NCBI GenBank assembly: GCA_910586025.1
Contig: CAJUIO010000003.1
Coordinates: 23,114 to 87,113 of the forward strand
Source: an uncultured Lachnospiraceae bacterium
GTDB lineage: Bacteria > Bacillota > Clostridia > Lachnospirales > Lachnospiraceae
DNA: 64,000 nt
Direction of reading: 5' to 3'
Positions within the stretch are counted from its first letter, which is position 1. Every line of letters begins with the position of its first letter. The notes beneath the pieces were generated by a model. The model made no database searches, was not told the DNA's origin, and saw only the letters and a program-made list of their open reading frames with translations. A program made the translations under genes and the position numbers. Shown in pieces: positions 38,855 through 48,088 of the stretch.

Positions 38855-40902
38855 AGCTCCTCCTTTCTGCCGGATGCCTGGTCTTTGAACAACTCTTCCA
38901 CCTTCGTAATACGCGCTCCTTCCGGCCTCTTTTCTCCCGGTTTTCCCCGTTCCCGTTTTTTGACCGGCGTATCCACTGCAAGCGGCGGTTCTGACCCCTC
39001 AGTTATCGTATCATCTGCATCTTCTTTTTTGGGATGAGAGAATCGATTTTCCGGGGACTGTGTATCTTCACGAAAGGACTCCTTCCAAACACCCTGCAGA
39101 GAAGAATCCGTTTCTTTCCACTCTTTACTCCCGCCAAGACTTTCCGTTCTTTCCGATTCTTTTGTATCCATTTCTTCAAATACCTGAAACTGCTCTTTCT
39201 CTTCCTGGCTTTTCTGATACCAGTCCGGGATATGCGCTTCCACCTTCTCCATCGTCAGATACTTCGAGTCCGGGTGTTCCAGATAATCCATCTTCCGGAA
39301 CCGGCAGACTTTCTGTCCCCGGATAATCAAAAGCCCCTGATCCAACGGATAGCGCAAGATCTCATCCGGTAAAAGCAGCATCCGCTTTCCTAAAGATGTG
39401 GACTCTGAATATTCCGGCACATAATCCGTGATACGCATGGTATAGTAATTCTTCCGGGTAGACGACACTGATACGGTAATCTCCCCTGTCCTGTCACTAT
39501 AGTAACTGGCTGTCGTGATATCATTGCAGCCTAAGAAGATCGAAAAATCACAGCCTCCTAAGATTTCTTCCCACTGATTGTCCGGATACCTGTTCTGAAG
39601 CTGCGGGATATTCTGAAACAGAATGCTCATCCCAATGCCCCTGCTCCTTGCCGTTGCCAGCTTTTTCTTAAAATCTGGAACCACACCAAGATTCGGGAAC
39701 TCATCTAAAATAAACTGCACCGGAACCGGGAGCCGCCGTTCCTCCGTCCGGTCTGCGTACCGCACTAGCTTAATGCTTAAAAACGAAGTAAACAGCGTTG
39801 CCAGCACGTCATAGGTACTGTCCTGGTCGGAGGTAATACAAAAGTAAGCGCATTTTTCTCTCCCCGGCAGGGACAAATCAATCTCATTATGGCTGGTAAT
39901 CTGCTGCACCAGTTTATTCTGCATGATCTGCAGGCGGGTCCCAAGCCCTAAGACCGCATTTCCCTTCACCTTATCCGCTTTCGCAAAGAGTTGGTACGGC
40001 CCCCTTGCCGGATGGCTGGTGGGGAGCCGCGCAAAAATCGCATCCAGCATTTCCACGCTTTTATTGATCAAAAGCTTATACGCCTCCGCAAAGGTCCGCT
40101 TCTTTGGCGGATAATCATTAAAAACATATAAGCATAAGGCTTTTAATAGATCCATCTCCGTATTATCGTAAAAATGGTCAAACTTATCCGTCGTGTTCCG
40201 GATCACTACATCACAGAATACATCAATCAGGCTCCCGTCGTCAATCTCCCCAAGACAATTCCATGCATCCGAATGTTCCAAGTGGATCAGATTCAGCTGC
40301 CGGACGGTATAGCCGCAGGAACGTAAGTGTGCACAGAGGTCCTCGTAAAGCTCCGACTTGGGATCCGTTAAATAAATACTCTCCCCACGTCGGACGCACT
40401 GCAGCGCCATTACCCTTGCAAAAGCCCTGGATTTCATGCTGCCCTGGGAACCGCATACGGCAAAGTTCCGGTTCAGCCTGGAATCAACAGGCAGGCTTAA
40501 GATCTGCCCGTCTTTTAGGTCTCGCCCGAATATTACCCCTTTTACATCCGCTGCCTGCTTGTCGGTCTGAAGCACCTTTTCCTGCTCTTCCCCATTCATA
40601 AACCCTGCCGTTCCATAGGTTCCCTGATTGGAAATCTCAAAATTCCGTTCATCATAAGTCTCCTTCCCGGAACCCCTTAGCACGATCAGCACTGCAATCA
40701 CACCAAATAGAGCAACCACTGCTGCCGTACATTTAAGTCCCACAGCGGAAGAGAGTCCATGCCACAGATTCCCGACTGGATTTAAGCGTACTTTCGATTC
40801 TGTAAAAAGCTGCTCCAGAAATCCTCCTCCGTAAAAAGCCAATATCAGAAATCCCAAGCCAATGAAAACAGGTTTCGCCGCCTTACGTTTATTTTTTTCT
40901 AT
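38851..40902 (-). CDS. virD4: VirD4/TraG-type conjugative coupling ATPase
   Basis: The ~683-residue protein has two N-terminal transmembrane segments (about 12-30 and 52-70), Walker A VCGSQGSMKSRAFARV, LTDPKSELYEDL, and Walker B-region FILDEFPNLGVVPD, plus GCNDITTASYYSDRTG. It recruits the relaxosome to the mating channel. A charged ~130-residue C-terminal tail may be a recruitment domain. The N-terminus is puzzling. The frame is open 101 codons further up as a shadow, and the natural start (I/M)EKNKRKAAKPVF is an ATA that overlaps the TAG of the previous gene (ATAG). Confidence 0.93.
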   Translation of the reverse strand: MEKNKRKAAKPVFIGLGFLILAFYGGGFLEQLFTESKVRLNPVGNLWHGLSSAVGLKCTAAVVALFGVIAVLIVLRGSGKETYDERNFEISNQGTYGTAGFMNGEEQEKVLQTDKQAADVKGVIFGRDLKDGQILSLPVDSRLNRNFAVCGSQGSMKSRAFARVMALQCVRRGESIYLTDPKSELYEDLCAHLRSCGYTVRQLNLIHLEHSDAWNCLGEIDDGSLIDVFCDVVIRNTTDKFDHFYDNTEMDLLKALCLYVFNDYPPKKRTFAEAYKLLINKSVEMLDAIFARLPTSHPARGPYQLFAKADKVKGNAVLGLGTRLQIMQNKLVQQITSHNEIDLSLPGREKCAYFCITSDQDSTYDVLATLFTSFLSIKLVRYADRTEERRLPVPVQFILDEFPNLGVVPDFKKKLATARSRGIGMSILFQNIPQLQNRYPDNQWEEILGGCDFSIFLGCNDITTASYYSDRTGEITVSVSSTRKNYYTMRITDYVPEYSESTSLGKRMLLLPDEILRYPLDQGLLIIRGQKVCRFRKMDYLEHPDSKYLTMEKVEAHIPDWYQKSQEEKEQFQVFEEMDTKESERTESLGGSKEWKETDSSLQGVWKESFREDTQSPENRFSHPKKEDADDTITEGSEPPLAVDTPVKKRERGKPGEKRPEGARITKVEELFKDQASGRKEEL

Positions 40903-41366
40903 TCTCCCACCTTCTTTCCTGCATCCAGCCCGCTTCCCGGACAGGTCAATTCCTTCAGCACATCTACATTCAATTCCAAAAATAATACATCCGGGCTTAT
41001 CTGTCCGTTCATCTCCTGTGCCTGTGGTATCTGACGGATAGCTCCCATCTGCTCCAGTTCTGTAATAGCCTTCATAGCCGCCCGCTTTGTCATACCAAAC
41101 TGATCTGCCAGCTCCCGGCAATCCCTTTGCAAAATATCCTTCTGAAAGTTTTCCCAGCCGATAATCTGCCCTGTCTGTTCCTCCCTCACTTCTGTTTTCC
41201 GGCACCAGTATACCAGGTCCGCAAGAATCAAAACTGCTGCCAAATTTGATTTTCCATTTGGTTTTCGTATTGTCCGGTACCAGCTTCTGGGAATCACATA
41301 CCCGGATAACTGCATACGTCCTATCCGATCTACAGTAGGATTGCCTGTCTCAAAGAAATTTTTCAT
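40899..41366 (-). CDS. Winged-helix DNA-binding protein
   Basis: The 155-residue protein has a winged helix at about residues 40-115: LAAVLILADLVYWCRK, then REL-ADQFGMTKRAAMKAITELEQMG. This resembles the N-terminal domain of plasmid replication initiators or MarR-like modules. It lies between virD4 and a larger winged-helix protein, overlapping the latter by four bases. Confidence 0.65.
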   Translation of the reverse strand: MKNFFETGNPTVDRIGRMQLSGYVIPRSWYRTIRKPNGKSNLAAVLILADLVYWCRKTEVREEQTGQIIGWENFQKDILQRDCRELADQFGMTKRAAMKAITELEQMGAIRQIPQAQEMNGQISPDVLFLELNVDVLKELTCPGSGLDAGKKVGE

Positions 41367-42466
41367 ACTCCACCTCCATCATCTGCTGCATAAGAAAAGG
41401 ATGTTTCTTCCTGACTTAAAAATTCCAGTACTCTGTCTACCATCATTTCACGATACGAAACTCCCTTCCCGAAAAATAATTCCAATACCGGGCGCTGATA
41501 GGAAAAGCAGAAGATACTCCCTTTCTGTTTCCATGCCAGCTCCTGCCTGATTCCAAGCAGACGGCGCATATCCAGCTCATAGCAAAAATATACCGGGTTT
41601 CCGGACTCATCCGCACCAGCCCACAGCCGGTATTCTGTCCCTGCTGTCTCCTTTAAAGCCGTACACAGAAATTGATATAACCGCTTACGCTTTCCGGCGT
41701 CCGTCAAAAGCTGTACCTGTATCCCTGCCTCCAAAATTCCCGGTACATAATAATAATGCTCATAAATATCATCAATCTGAAACAGGTTCCCTTTTACGCC
41801 GCCGTCGCTTATTAAAAGCTCATTTAAAAACTCTATGGTATCGCCCATCACAACCGCGTCAAACCTCCGAAGCCTCCCGCCTTTCATGCTTTCTTTCTCC
41901 GCAAAGCTTTTCATGGCGCGCTCCATCTTTTTCGCCCACCGCATCCGCTGTGTCAGGGAATGATAAACAATATAACCGGACTCCCCGGCCAGCAGTATCC
42001 CGCAGGCCCTGGAACCTTTGATGGCGTCTGTCCGCCCTTTGAATTCCTGGCTGCCAAAATATGCCGTTTGCCCCCTCCCGTCTTCCAAAGCTTCCTGGAA
42101 TAACTCCGTCTTTTCGCTCCGAAAGACAGGAATACCCGTTTTCCAAAAGAAAACCCATACCTTGCTCATCCGGTGTAACCGCAACCGTTTCTCAATCTCC
42201 CCTTTTACATGGTTCGTCTCAGCCGCCCCCTGTAAGAAAATTTCCGTATCCTCCCCAAACTTAGCGAGGACATAGCGTTTTCCCTTTGCCCGCAGCACAT
42301 ATCCCTTATATCCGGATTTATTCCGTACAAGGATATACCCCTCCTGTTTGAAGCGGGTAAGGACTGCCGCTGTATAAGAGGACGAACCAATCACGAACTC
42401 TGCCAGATCCGCAGGCAGCTCTCCGCTTAATGCAATCAGCACCAGCAATGTATCCTGCTTATTCAT
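41363..42466 (-). CDS. Large winged-helix protein, possibly replication-relaxation-like
   Basis: The 367-residue protein begins with an HTH (ALSGELPADLAEFVIG, VLTRFKQEGYILVRNKSGYKG). A conserved-looking middle follows (KTGIPVFRSEKTELFQEAL, RFDAVVMGDTIEFLNELL). The order HTH-R/K linker-'H.L' region is reminiscent of replication-relaxation proteins of Firmicute elements, but I see no catalytic motif. It lies about 1.5 kb from the iteron array at 43.9 kb, so an origin-related role is plausible (inference). Confidence 0.6.
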   Translation of the reverse strand: MNKQDTLLVLIALSGELPADLAEFVIGSSSYTAAVLTRFKQEGYILVRNKSGYKGYVLRAKGKRYVLAKFGEDTEIFLQGAAETNHVKGEIEKRLRLHRMSKVWVFFWKTGIPVFRSEKTELFQEALEDGRGQTAYFGSQEFKGRTDAIKGSRACGILLAGESGYIVYHSLTQRMRWAKKMERAMKSFAEKESMKGGRLRRFDAVVMGDTIEFLNELLISDGGVKGNLFQIDDIYEHYYYVPGILEAGIQVQLLTDAGKRKRLYQFLCTALKETAGTEYRLWAGADESGNPVYFCYELDMRRLLGIRQELAWKQKGSIFCFSYQRPVLELFFGKGVSYREMMVDRVLEFLSQEETSFSYAADDGGGV

Positions 42467-42621
42467 GTGAACCCACCTCTCTGTACCCGGTCTTTCAAAA
42501 AACAGTACCCTATCAGCGGATACTTGGGGCGTAAATGAAGCCTCCCTATGGTAAAATCCTCTGATTTTCCTGCATTTTTTCCTATTTTCCCACTATCGAA
42601 AATGCTCCTTTCAACATGCAT
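42463..42621 (-). CDS. Possible 52-residue protein
   Basis: The frame MHVERSIFDSGKIG ... GYCFLKDRVQRGGFT ends in an ATGA overlap with the next gene, which suggests coupling. There is no clear ribosome binding site, so it is doubtful. Confidence 0.35.
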   Translation of the reverse strand: MHVERSIFDSGKIGKNAGKSEDFTIGRLHLRPKYPLIGYCFLKDRVQRGGFT

Positions 42622-42638
42622 GATTTTTCGATATGGAT

Positions 42639-43301
42639 TTACTGCATCCATGCACCTGCCCAAGAGGGAAATTTCCCTGTATCCATGACAAAAATCCTGG
42701 TGGCGTCCCGGTCTGCCATCCGGGTAATATGGCACGTGTCCACATGAAGCCCTCCGTCAGAAACCAGAAAGAAATTGGAGATCACATCCAGCACATGTTT
42801 TTCCTCCATGTTGTCATGATCCCGCACTCTCCCAAGAGGCAGTTCCCGGTCATACAGATGCAGAAAGCAGACCGTACATTTCTGAAATTCCGGCACCTCT
42901 TTGCCTTCTTCTTTTTGTTTCCTGCACCACTGCTGAAAGGCAATGTGCAGAGGCTTATACAGATAATCCGTATAGCTTTCCTTTCGGTGCGGCACCAGCA
43001 CCGGGGCTGTCACTTCCAAAATGCCGCCGGAAAATCCAATCCCAATCCCATGAATCCGCACCAGCTCCGACTGATACTGTTCGTATTTCATGCCGTCCAA
43101 AACTACTTCCAAAGAAAGCCTCCTTAACTTTTCCGTCAGCCTTTCCCCGGTCTTTGACGCTTCCAGAACCATATCCGTCAGGCTTTCATAGCCGGATTCT
43201 GCCTGGCTCCGGGTATAGCACGCCACAAGATTCCTTGATTCTGCCAGGAGACGTTCTGCCTCCGAAGCCAGTTTCTGTGCCTCATTTAACTGCTTTTTCA
43301 T
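42639..43301 (-). CDS. DUF6100-like hypothetical ICE protein
   Basis: The ~220-residue protein starts MKKQLNEAQKLASEAERLL, an N-terminal coiled coil (about 1-60). A beta-rich domain follows (GFSGGILEVTAPVLVP) and a segment VRDHDNMEEKHVLDVISNFF, like the CDNDN..N..IINE pattern I associate with DUF6100 proteins of Clostridial ICEs. The start is ambiguous; a TTG four codons earlier (43313) is the alternative. Confidence 0.6.
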   Translation of the reverse strand: MKKQLNEAQKLASEAERLLAESRNLVACYTRSQAESGYESLTDMVLEASKTGERLTEKLRRLSLEVVLDGMKYEQYQSELVRIHGIGIGFSGGILEVTAPVLVPHRKESYTDYLYKPLHIAFQQWCRKQKEEGKEVPEFQKCTVCFLHLYDRELPLGRVRDHDNMEEKHVLDVISNFFLVSDGGLHVDTCHITRMADRDATRIFVMDTGKFPSWAGAWMQ

Positions 43302-43320
43302 CTTCCAAAACAATTCCTTG

Positions 43321-43872
43321 TTACCGGCTGTCTTTCCGATAGTATTCGATTTGACCCTCCTCCTTTACTGTACAATATCCAACCACATCTGGAATCCGAA
43401 TCTTCGGGATATCTTCCGGTTCTTCCACGATCACGATATGTCCGCACTCGTCTATGTTCTTCCTTGCAAACAACTGGTTTGTCACCTCGATATCCTCCGG
43501 CGGGACATATAAAATATCGTAGATCTCCCCATCCCCCACAAACACAATGCGGACGGGGTATTCCTCCTTCGATGCTACGAAATGCTCTTCGATCTTCTTC
43601 TGATCCATCAGGCTTAAAAGCACCCAGACAGAAAGGCCAAGGCCCCGCTCCCACGCCGCATGAGCCGTATCGCTGGATGCCACCTGCTTCGTCTCCCGGC
43701 AGACATAAATGGAATGCCCTTTCTCCAAAGCCCGGATTGCACGCCCCACGAACCGATCCCGCCCGGTCTTTCCAAAATAAGCATAAACCTGTCCCTTATC
43801 CAACACATTGTACTTCCGGACCAACTCTTTTAATTCCCGTTCCACATCCCTCTGCTTGTTCTGATTCTCCAT
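43321..43872 (-). CDS. DUF5697-like ICE protein
   Basis: The 183-residue protein has an N-terminal winged-helix-like part (ELVRKYNVLDKGQVYAYF, RAIRALEKGHSIYV). A domain with LSVWVLLSLMDQ, YPVRIVFVGDGEIYDILYV, HIVIVEEPEDIPKIRIPDV and GYCTVKEEGQIEYYR follows. The latter pattern is characteristic of DUF5697 proteins encoded near VirB4 in Firmicute conjugative elements. Function unknown; the HTH suggests regulation. It borders the iteron array. Confidence 0.72.
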   Translation of the reverse strand: MENQNKQRDVERELKELVRKYNVLDKGQVYAYFGKTGRDRFVGRAIRALEKGHSIYVCRETKQVASSDTAHAAWERGLGLSVWVLLSLMDQKKIEEHFVASKEEYPVRIVFVGDGEIYDILYVPPEDIEVTNQLFARKNIDECGHIVIVEEPEDIPKIRIPDVVGYCTVKEEGQIEYYRKDSR

Positions 43873-43916
43873 TTTTCTCTTTCATCCTTCCTGTTTTTTT
43901 GCTCGTAACTACGACG

Positions 43917-44022
43917 TATAAAAGGTGTCATTAAAAACGCCTTGTATGACGTTTTCTCTCGCCAGCTGCCCGGATATGGGCGAAGGACATCTATAGGGAC
44001 GCCTTCTATACACCTTCTACAC
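43917..44022. repeat. Iteron-like array, candidate oriT or replication origin
   Basis: Four related units: TATAAAAGGTGT (43917-43928, inverted), ACGCCTTGTATGAC (43937-43950), ACGCCTTCTATAC (43999-44011) and ACACCTTCTACAC (44010-44022). The first two form an imperfect dyad around TTAAAA and the last two are direct repeats 11 bp apart. Between them is a hairpin CGCC...GCCCGGATATGGGC...GGCG (43960-43982). It fills the 175-bp gap between virB4 and the DUF5697-like gene. Confidence 0.55.
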
Positions 44023-44047
44023 GTCTTAAAATAGATATGGTTTTCCG

Positions 44048-46660
44048 TTACACCTGCTCTCCCCGCTTTCCGTATGCCTGATCCCCATATTTCTCAAGCC
44101 GCTGCTTTAATTCCTGTAAGTCCTTCCGGTCTGTGGTAATCAAATCTTTTTCCAGCTGGCTTGCCTTGAAATCTACAATCAGGTTGTTGCTGTTGGTGGA
44201 AATTAAACCCGTTCCCCGTTCAAACCGGGTAATAGACATCGCCTCTGCCTCCGACAGATCCAGTTCCTCCCGGATATTTCCCGCTTCACTGGTCTCCATG
44301 TTCAGGATGATCTTGGTCTTAGAATTGTTTAAGATCCCCCGCCCAAGCTTCCCGCCTTTTAAGGCAAAGAAATCCACCAGATCCTGGGTTGCACAGACGG
44401 CAGAACCGCCATAAGCACGAATCACCTTAAAGATCTCCAGCAGATACTCCCCTGCAAGTTCATTTGATACCAAAAGCTTCCATGCCTCATCAATAAAGAT
44501 TGCCTTCTCCACCGTCCGGTCTTCCTTTGCCTTCGCCCAGACAAAATCCAGGGCAACGAACATGCCAAGCAGCAGGTCCCCGGAAAGCTCCGAAATATCA
44601 AGCACCACGTATTTATTGGTCAGGTCCACATTGGTCTGCTGGTTAAAGGTTGACGCTGAACCATGTACCAGGCGGTTTAAGATATTTGCCATCCTCCGGC
44701 ATTCCGGCTTGCGTAAAAGCACTTCGTATAAATCTCCCAGAATCGGCATCTCCTTATAGCGCCCAGGGTCTTCCCCATCTGCAAGGCTTTTATTATCATG
44801 GGTAATCCCTTTCTCTGCATAGGTCATGACCAGCGCTTCATCCAAAAGCTGCTTTTCCTCATGATCTAAGTCCGGTATCAAAAGGCTGAAGAAAATATGC
44901 AGGCTCTGGATCTTCATTGCCAGTTCCGAGCGTTCTACTGTATAGCCGTCCAACAGCTCACTGGCTGACGTATCCGCCGGCCGGATCTCCATGATGTTGA
45001 TGCAGCTTTGGGACGCCGGGGAAATCTGGATGAAAGCCCCGCCCGTATTGGTACATGCCCTGGCAAACTCATGCCCCTTATCCGGCGCGATAATAAATAC
45101 CTGTACGTTTTTCCTCCTTAACCGAAGCGCCATCAGCTGCATGGTAAAGGTCTTCCCTGCGCCGGAAGTCCCCAGGATCGCAATGTTGGCGTTCTTATAA
45201 ATCTTCGTATTAAAGATATCCACGATCACCAGCGAATTGTTCGCCTTATTCACTCCCATCATGATCCCGTCCTTATCCGACATCTCATAAGAGGTAAACG
45301 GGTAACAGCTTGCCACCCCGGAGGTCAGGACATTGCGCTTGGACCGTTCGTAGAGCTTCTTGTCCAGATTCAGAATCGGAAGGGAAGACAGGAAAGCCTC
45401 TTCTTCCCGGAACAGACAGCCTGCCGTCCCGATATCCTGGGAGTTCAAAAGCTTTGTCATCTCCTTCACCCGCCATTCCACCTCTTTTGCTGTCCGCCCG
45501 GTAATGGTAATCAGTGTGCTCATGTAATAAAAATCTTCACTGCCGCCTAACCCCCGTTTCAAATAATATCCGGCATGGATGGATTCACTTAAGTCATCAA
45601 AATCGCTGTTTGTGTCGTAAGTATCCTTAATCTTGGAACGGTTTAACCGGATCCTCCTTCCTATCCGTTCCATTGTCCGGCTCTTATCCTGCCGGAAGAA
45701 AAACAGGTCCACATCAATCCCCTCTCCCGCATTGATCAGCAGGGATATCCAGCCCGCCGGGACCTTTGACCGGTATTTGTGGGAAGGGATCAAGAGAAAA
45801 CTGTAATACAGCCCGTCCATCACCAGATAGTTCCGGTGTTTGAAATCAATGCTTTCCGGGGCGATCAGCTCCGTTACCGGAATATGGCGGATACTGTCTT
45901 CCCCATTCTCCCGGCGGTAATACTCCGCGACCTTCCGGGTACGCTCTTCTAAGGATTCATACACGCTGGTCCTCCGGTTTAAAATCTGATACAGCACGTC
46001 CACCAGGAACCGGGTATCGTTCTCATGCTCCAATACCACATTTCCACATTGGGATAAGTATTTTTTTGCGGTCTGCACTGCCGACCTCATATACAAAAGG
46101 ACATCCTTCTCCGCAGGGTTTTTATTGTTATTATAAGACTGGTATTCAAAGATCAGGAAAAAGCGCCGGGTGACCGCCTCCTTATGCCCCAGCGTCTCAA
46201 TCAGCCCCGCATAATCCTTCTGCAGCAGCTGGACACGCTCATCGGTTTCCCTTTCCGCCTCCTCCTTGATCTTTTCAATATACTCTGCAATATCCGCCTT
46301 TTTCGATATGATCTTAAACTGTAAGTTTACCGGGGCAATCTTTAAGTACGACATAAACGACAGGATAATGTTCCTTTGTTCCGCAGAAGATCGCAGGAGG
46401 AAATTGATCGGCAGGATCTCAATCATCTTGATATACCGCTGGTCTGTTGTAAGGATCACCCCGTTTTTCACCTGCCGGATCGGCAGATAGGAAGATGCCC
46501 AGGTAACCGGGAGAAGATCCGGTTCCGGCTCTTTCTCCTGCTTTATCTTCTCCTTTCTCGGCTCTTTTTTTCTTATCTCTTTATCTGTCTCAGCCATCTG
46601 CCCGGACTTTGTAAGCTCCCTTTTCACTTCTTTTTCTTCTTTCATGTGGGCCTTACGCAT
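44048..46660 (-). CDS. virB4: VirB4-type conjugation ATPase
   Basis: The protein from the ATG at 46660 has 870 residues. It powers assembly of the mating channel. Motifs are Walker A AILGTSGAGKTFTMQLMALR, Walker B FIDEAWKLLVS, YGGSAVCATQDLVDFF and GILNNSKTKIILNME (TraC/CagE family). A charged ~50-residue N-terminus precedes the core. The frame continues open to 46798, where GGAGGAGG stands five bases before an ATC (GNEVKELKQKLRQAKREE); a longer form with a non-AUG start is possible. It overlaps the 3' part of prgI in that case. Confidence 0.95.
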   Translation of the reverse strand: MRKAHMKEEKEVKRELTKSGQMAETDKEIRKKEPRKEKIKQEKEPEPDLLPVTWASSYLPIRQVKNGVILTTDQRYIKMIEILPINFLLRSSAEQRNIILSFMSYLKIAPVNLQFKIISKKADIAEYIEKIKEEAERETDERVQLLQKDYAGLIETLGHKEAVTRRFFLIFEYQSYNNNKNPAEKDVLLYMRSAVQTAKKYLSQCGNVVLEHENDTRFLVDVLYQILNRRTSVYESLEERTRKVAEYYRRENGEDSIRHIPVTELIAPESIDFKHRNYLVMDGLYYSFLLIPSHKYRSKVPAGWISLLINAGEGIDVDLFFFRQDKSRTMERIGRRIRLNRSKIKDTYDTNSDFDDLSESIHAGYYLKRGLGGSEDFYYMSTLITITGRTAKEVEWRVKEMTKLLNSQDIGTAGCLFREEEAFLSSLPILNLDKKLYERSKRNVLTSGVASCYPFTSYEMSDKDGIMMGVNKANNSLVIVDIFNTKIYKNANIAILGTSGAGKTFTMQLMALRLRRKNVQVFIIAPDKGHEFARACTNTGGAFIQISPASQSCINIMEIRPADTSASELLDGYTVERSELAMKIQSLHIFFSLLIPDLDHEEKQLLDEALVMTYAEKGITHDNKSLADGEDPGRYKEMPILGDLYEVLLRKPECRRMANILNRLVHGSASTFNQQTNVDLTNKYVVLDISELSGDLLLGMFVALDFVWAKAKEDRTVEKAIFIDEAWKLLVSNELAGEYLLEIFKVIRAYGGSAVCATQDLVDFFALKGGKLGRGILNNSKTKIILNMETSEAGNIREELDLSEAEAMSITRFERGTGLISTNSNNLIVDFKASQLEKDLITTDRKDLQELKQRLEKYGDQAYGKRGEQV

Positions 46661-46670
46661 CCGTTCTTCG

Positions 46671-47186
46671 TCACGGAGTTGCTGCTGTTTCCTCTTCTGC
46701 TGCTCCTTTCGGTTCTTCTTCTCTTCTTTCTGGTTTTTCTTTTCCTCCCGCTTTGCCTGCCGCAGCTTCTGCTTTAGTTCCTTTACCTCGTTTCCGATGA
46801 TTTCCTCCTCCTTTCCCTCTCCGGCTCTTCTTTTTTAGTTTCGCAAGCCTCCGGTTCCTCTTAAGCCTGTACTTCCCGTCCGGAACGGTAAGCACCCTTC
46901 GCCTGTTCAGATATCTCACAAACTGGAACAGAAAAGAGGTCAGGCTCTCCCCCTGCACCCCCAGAACGGCAAAGATCAGAGCCGGAATCAGCACCGCCAC
47001 CCCCACATAGATCTTCACCCGTACACCGAAGTCCATGGATAACAGTATCTGTAACAAAAAAATCCCCAAAAGCCCCGCCTCAAATGCATTCCGAAACCGG
47101 ACTCTCCCTGAGAGGATGGTCCCCTCCTGTGCAAAATTTGGTGGTATGGTATACACATCCACCCGTTCTCTCTGTGCGATCTTCAA
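46671..47186 (-). CDS. PrgI-family membrane protein
   Basis: The 171-residue protein has the PrgI layout: a short strand region (DVYTIPPNFAQEG), two transmembrane helices (about 35-52 and 57-75), then a cytosolic part. The last ~60 residues (GGNHRKRGKGTKAEAAAG) are low-complexity. They lie in a region where the virB4 frame also reads sensibly, so the real PrgI may be shorter in function. PrgI is the usual neighbour of VirB4 in Gram-positive type IV systems. Confidence 0.82.
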   Translation of the reverse strand: MKIAQRERVDVYTIPPNFAQEGTILSGRVRFRNAFEAGLLGIFLLQILLSMDFGVRVKIYVGVAVLIPALIFAVLGVQGESLTSFLFQFVRYLNRRRVLTVPDGKYRLKRNRRLAKLKKKSRRGKGGGNHRKRGKGTKAEAAAGKAGGKEKPERREEEPKGAAEEETAATP

Positions 47187-47255
47187 ACACCTCCTGTGAA
47201 ATGTTCGGGGAAACAGCCAAAGCCGCTTACCTTGTTCTGCTCTTTCCCCTTAAAC

Positions 47256-48074
47256 TTAATGGTATCTACGTTTCCTGCTTCTTATTAACAGCCCCGCTGC
47301 CAGTATCACAACCAAGCCTGCACCAAGAAACAGATATCTGACATCCAAGGACTTTCTATCCGTATTCCTTTTTCCGGTATTGTCTCTATGACTGACCGTT
47401 TCCTTTCCTGCCACTGCCTGCCTCCTTTCTCCCGCTTCTTCCAGAAAATTTTCTGCTGTGATAAGAGTATCCTGCTGCTCCTTATGGACCTCCCCCGCTA
47501 TCTGGTCCGTCACCTGAATGCTGCAAAGGAACAGTCCGTTTTCCTCCATGCGAAATGGTTCCCTGCTGTATTCTGCCAGATAAACATACAAGGAATCTGC
47601 AGCTTCTGCTTTCTGGATCTGATATCTGCCGCTGTGCGCTGGTATATTAAATTCATACAGATTATCCGGAGACAATATATATTTCTTCGCCGTACCGTTT
47701 TCTTCCCCAACCGTAACAATGATTTCTCCCTCAAACCCGGCAAAAACCGCGGCGCGCAATGCGATAGTTCCGGTTTCCTGCTCCGTAAATGTAAAATACT
47801 CCCCTGCCTCATCCCGGCTCTCCCAACGATCCGCTTTCTTCTGCACCGCGCCGTTCTCATCAAACAGCACATATTTTCCTGCCTCACTGACGGTATCATA
47901 AGCCCATCCCTGGGTAATCCGGTTTCCCGCACCGTCAAATCCGCCTCCTTCTTCCCATCTCACAATCACAGGCAGATCCTCCGGGATTTCTTCTGCAGAC
48001 ACAGGGCTGCCAACACTCAAAAGCAGCAGCCCTGTAATAAGGATTGTCCGGCAGAATTTTTTCTTTCCATACAT
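47256..48074 (-). CDS. Membrane-anchored secreted protein of the mating apparatus
   Basis: The 272-residue protein starts MYGKKKFCRTILITG (ATG at 48074 with GAGGAGG eight bases upstream). It has a signal peptide ending SPVSAEE and a ~190-residue beta-rich outer domain (GWAYDTVSEAGKYVLFDE, EGEIIVTVGEENGTAKKY). A spacer and a C-terminal transmembrane helix (YLFLGAGLVVILAAGLLI) with RSRKRR follow. There is no LPXTG. It resembles proteins encoded between the cell-wall hydrolase and PrgI in related ICEs. Function unknown. Confidence 0.75.
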   Translation of the reverse strand: MYGKKKFCRTILITGLLLLSVGSPVSAEEIPEDLPVIVRWEEGGGFDGAGNRITQGWAYDTVSEAGKYVLFDENGAVQKKADRWESRDEAGEYFTFTEQETGTIALRAAVFAGFEGEIIVTVGEENGTAKKYILSPDNLYEFNIPAHSGRYQIQKAEAADSLYVYLAEYSREPFRMEENGLFLCSIQVTDQIAGEVHKEQQDTLITAENFLEEAGERRQAVAGKETVSHRDNTGKRNTDRKSLDVRYLFLGAGLVVILAAGLLIRSRKRRYH

Positions 48075-48088
48075 CGCATCAACCTCCT

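Noticed and set aside
40903..41205. 101-residue N-terminal extension of VirD4
   Set aside because: It is the shadow of the winged-helix gene 40899-41366 and has no membrane or domain signature.
41363..42466. Relaxase
   Set aside because: No HUH or Tyr/His catalytic motif is visible; only a winged-helix start supports a replication-relaxation-like role.
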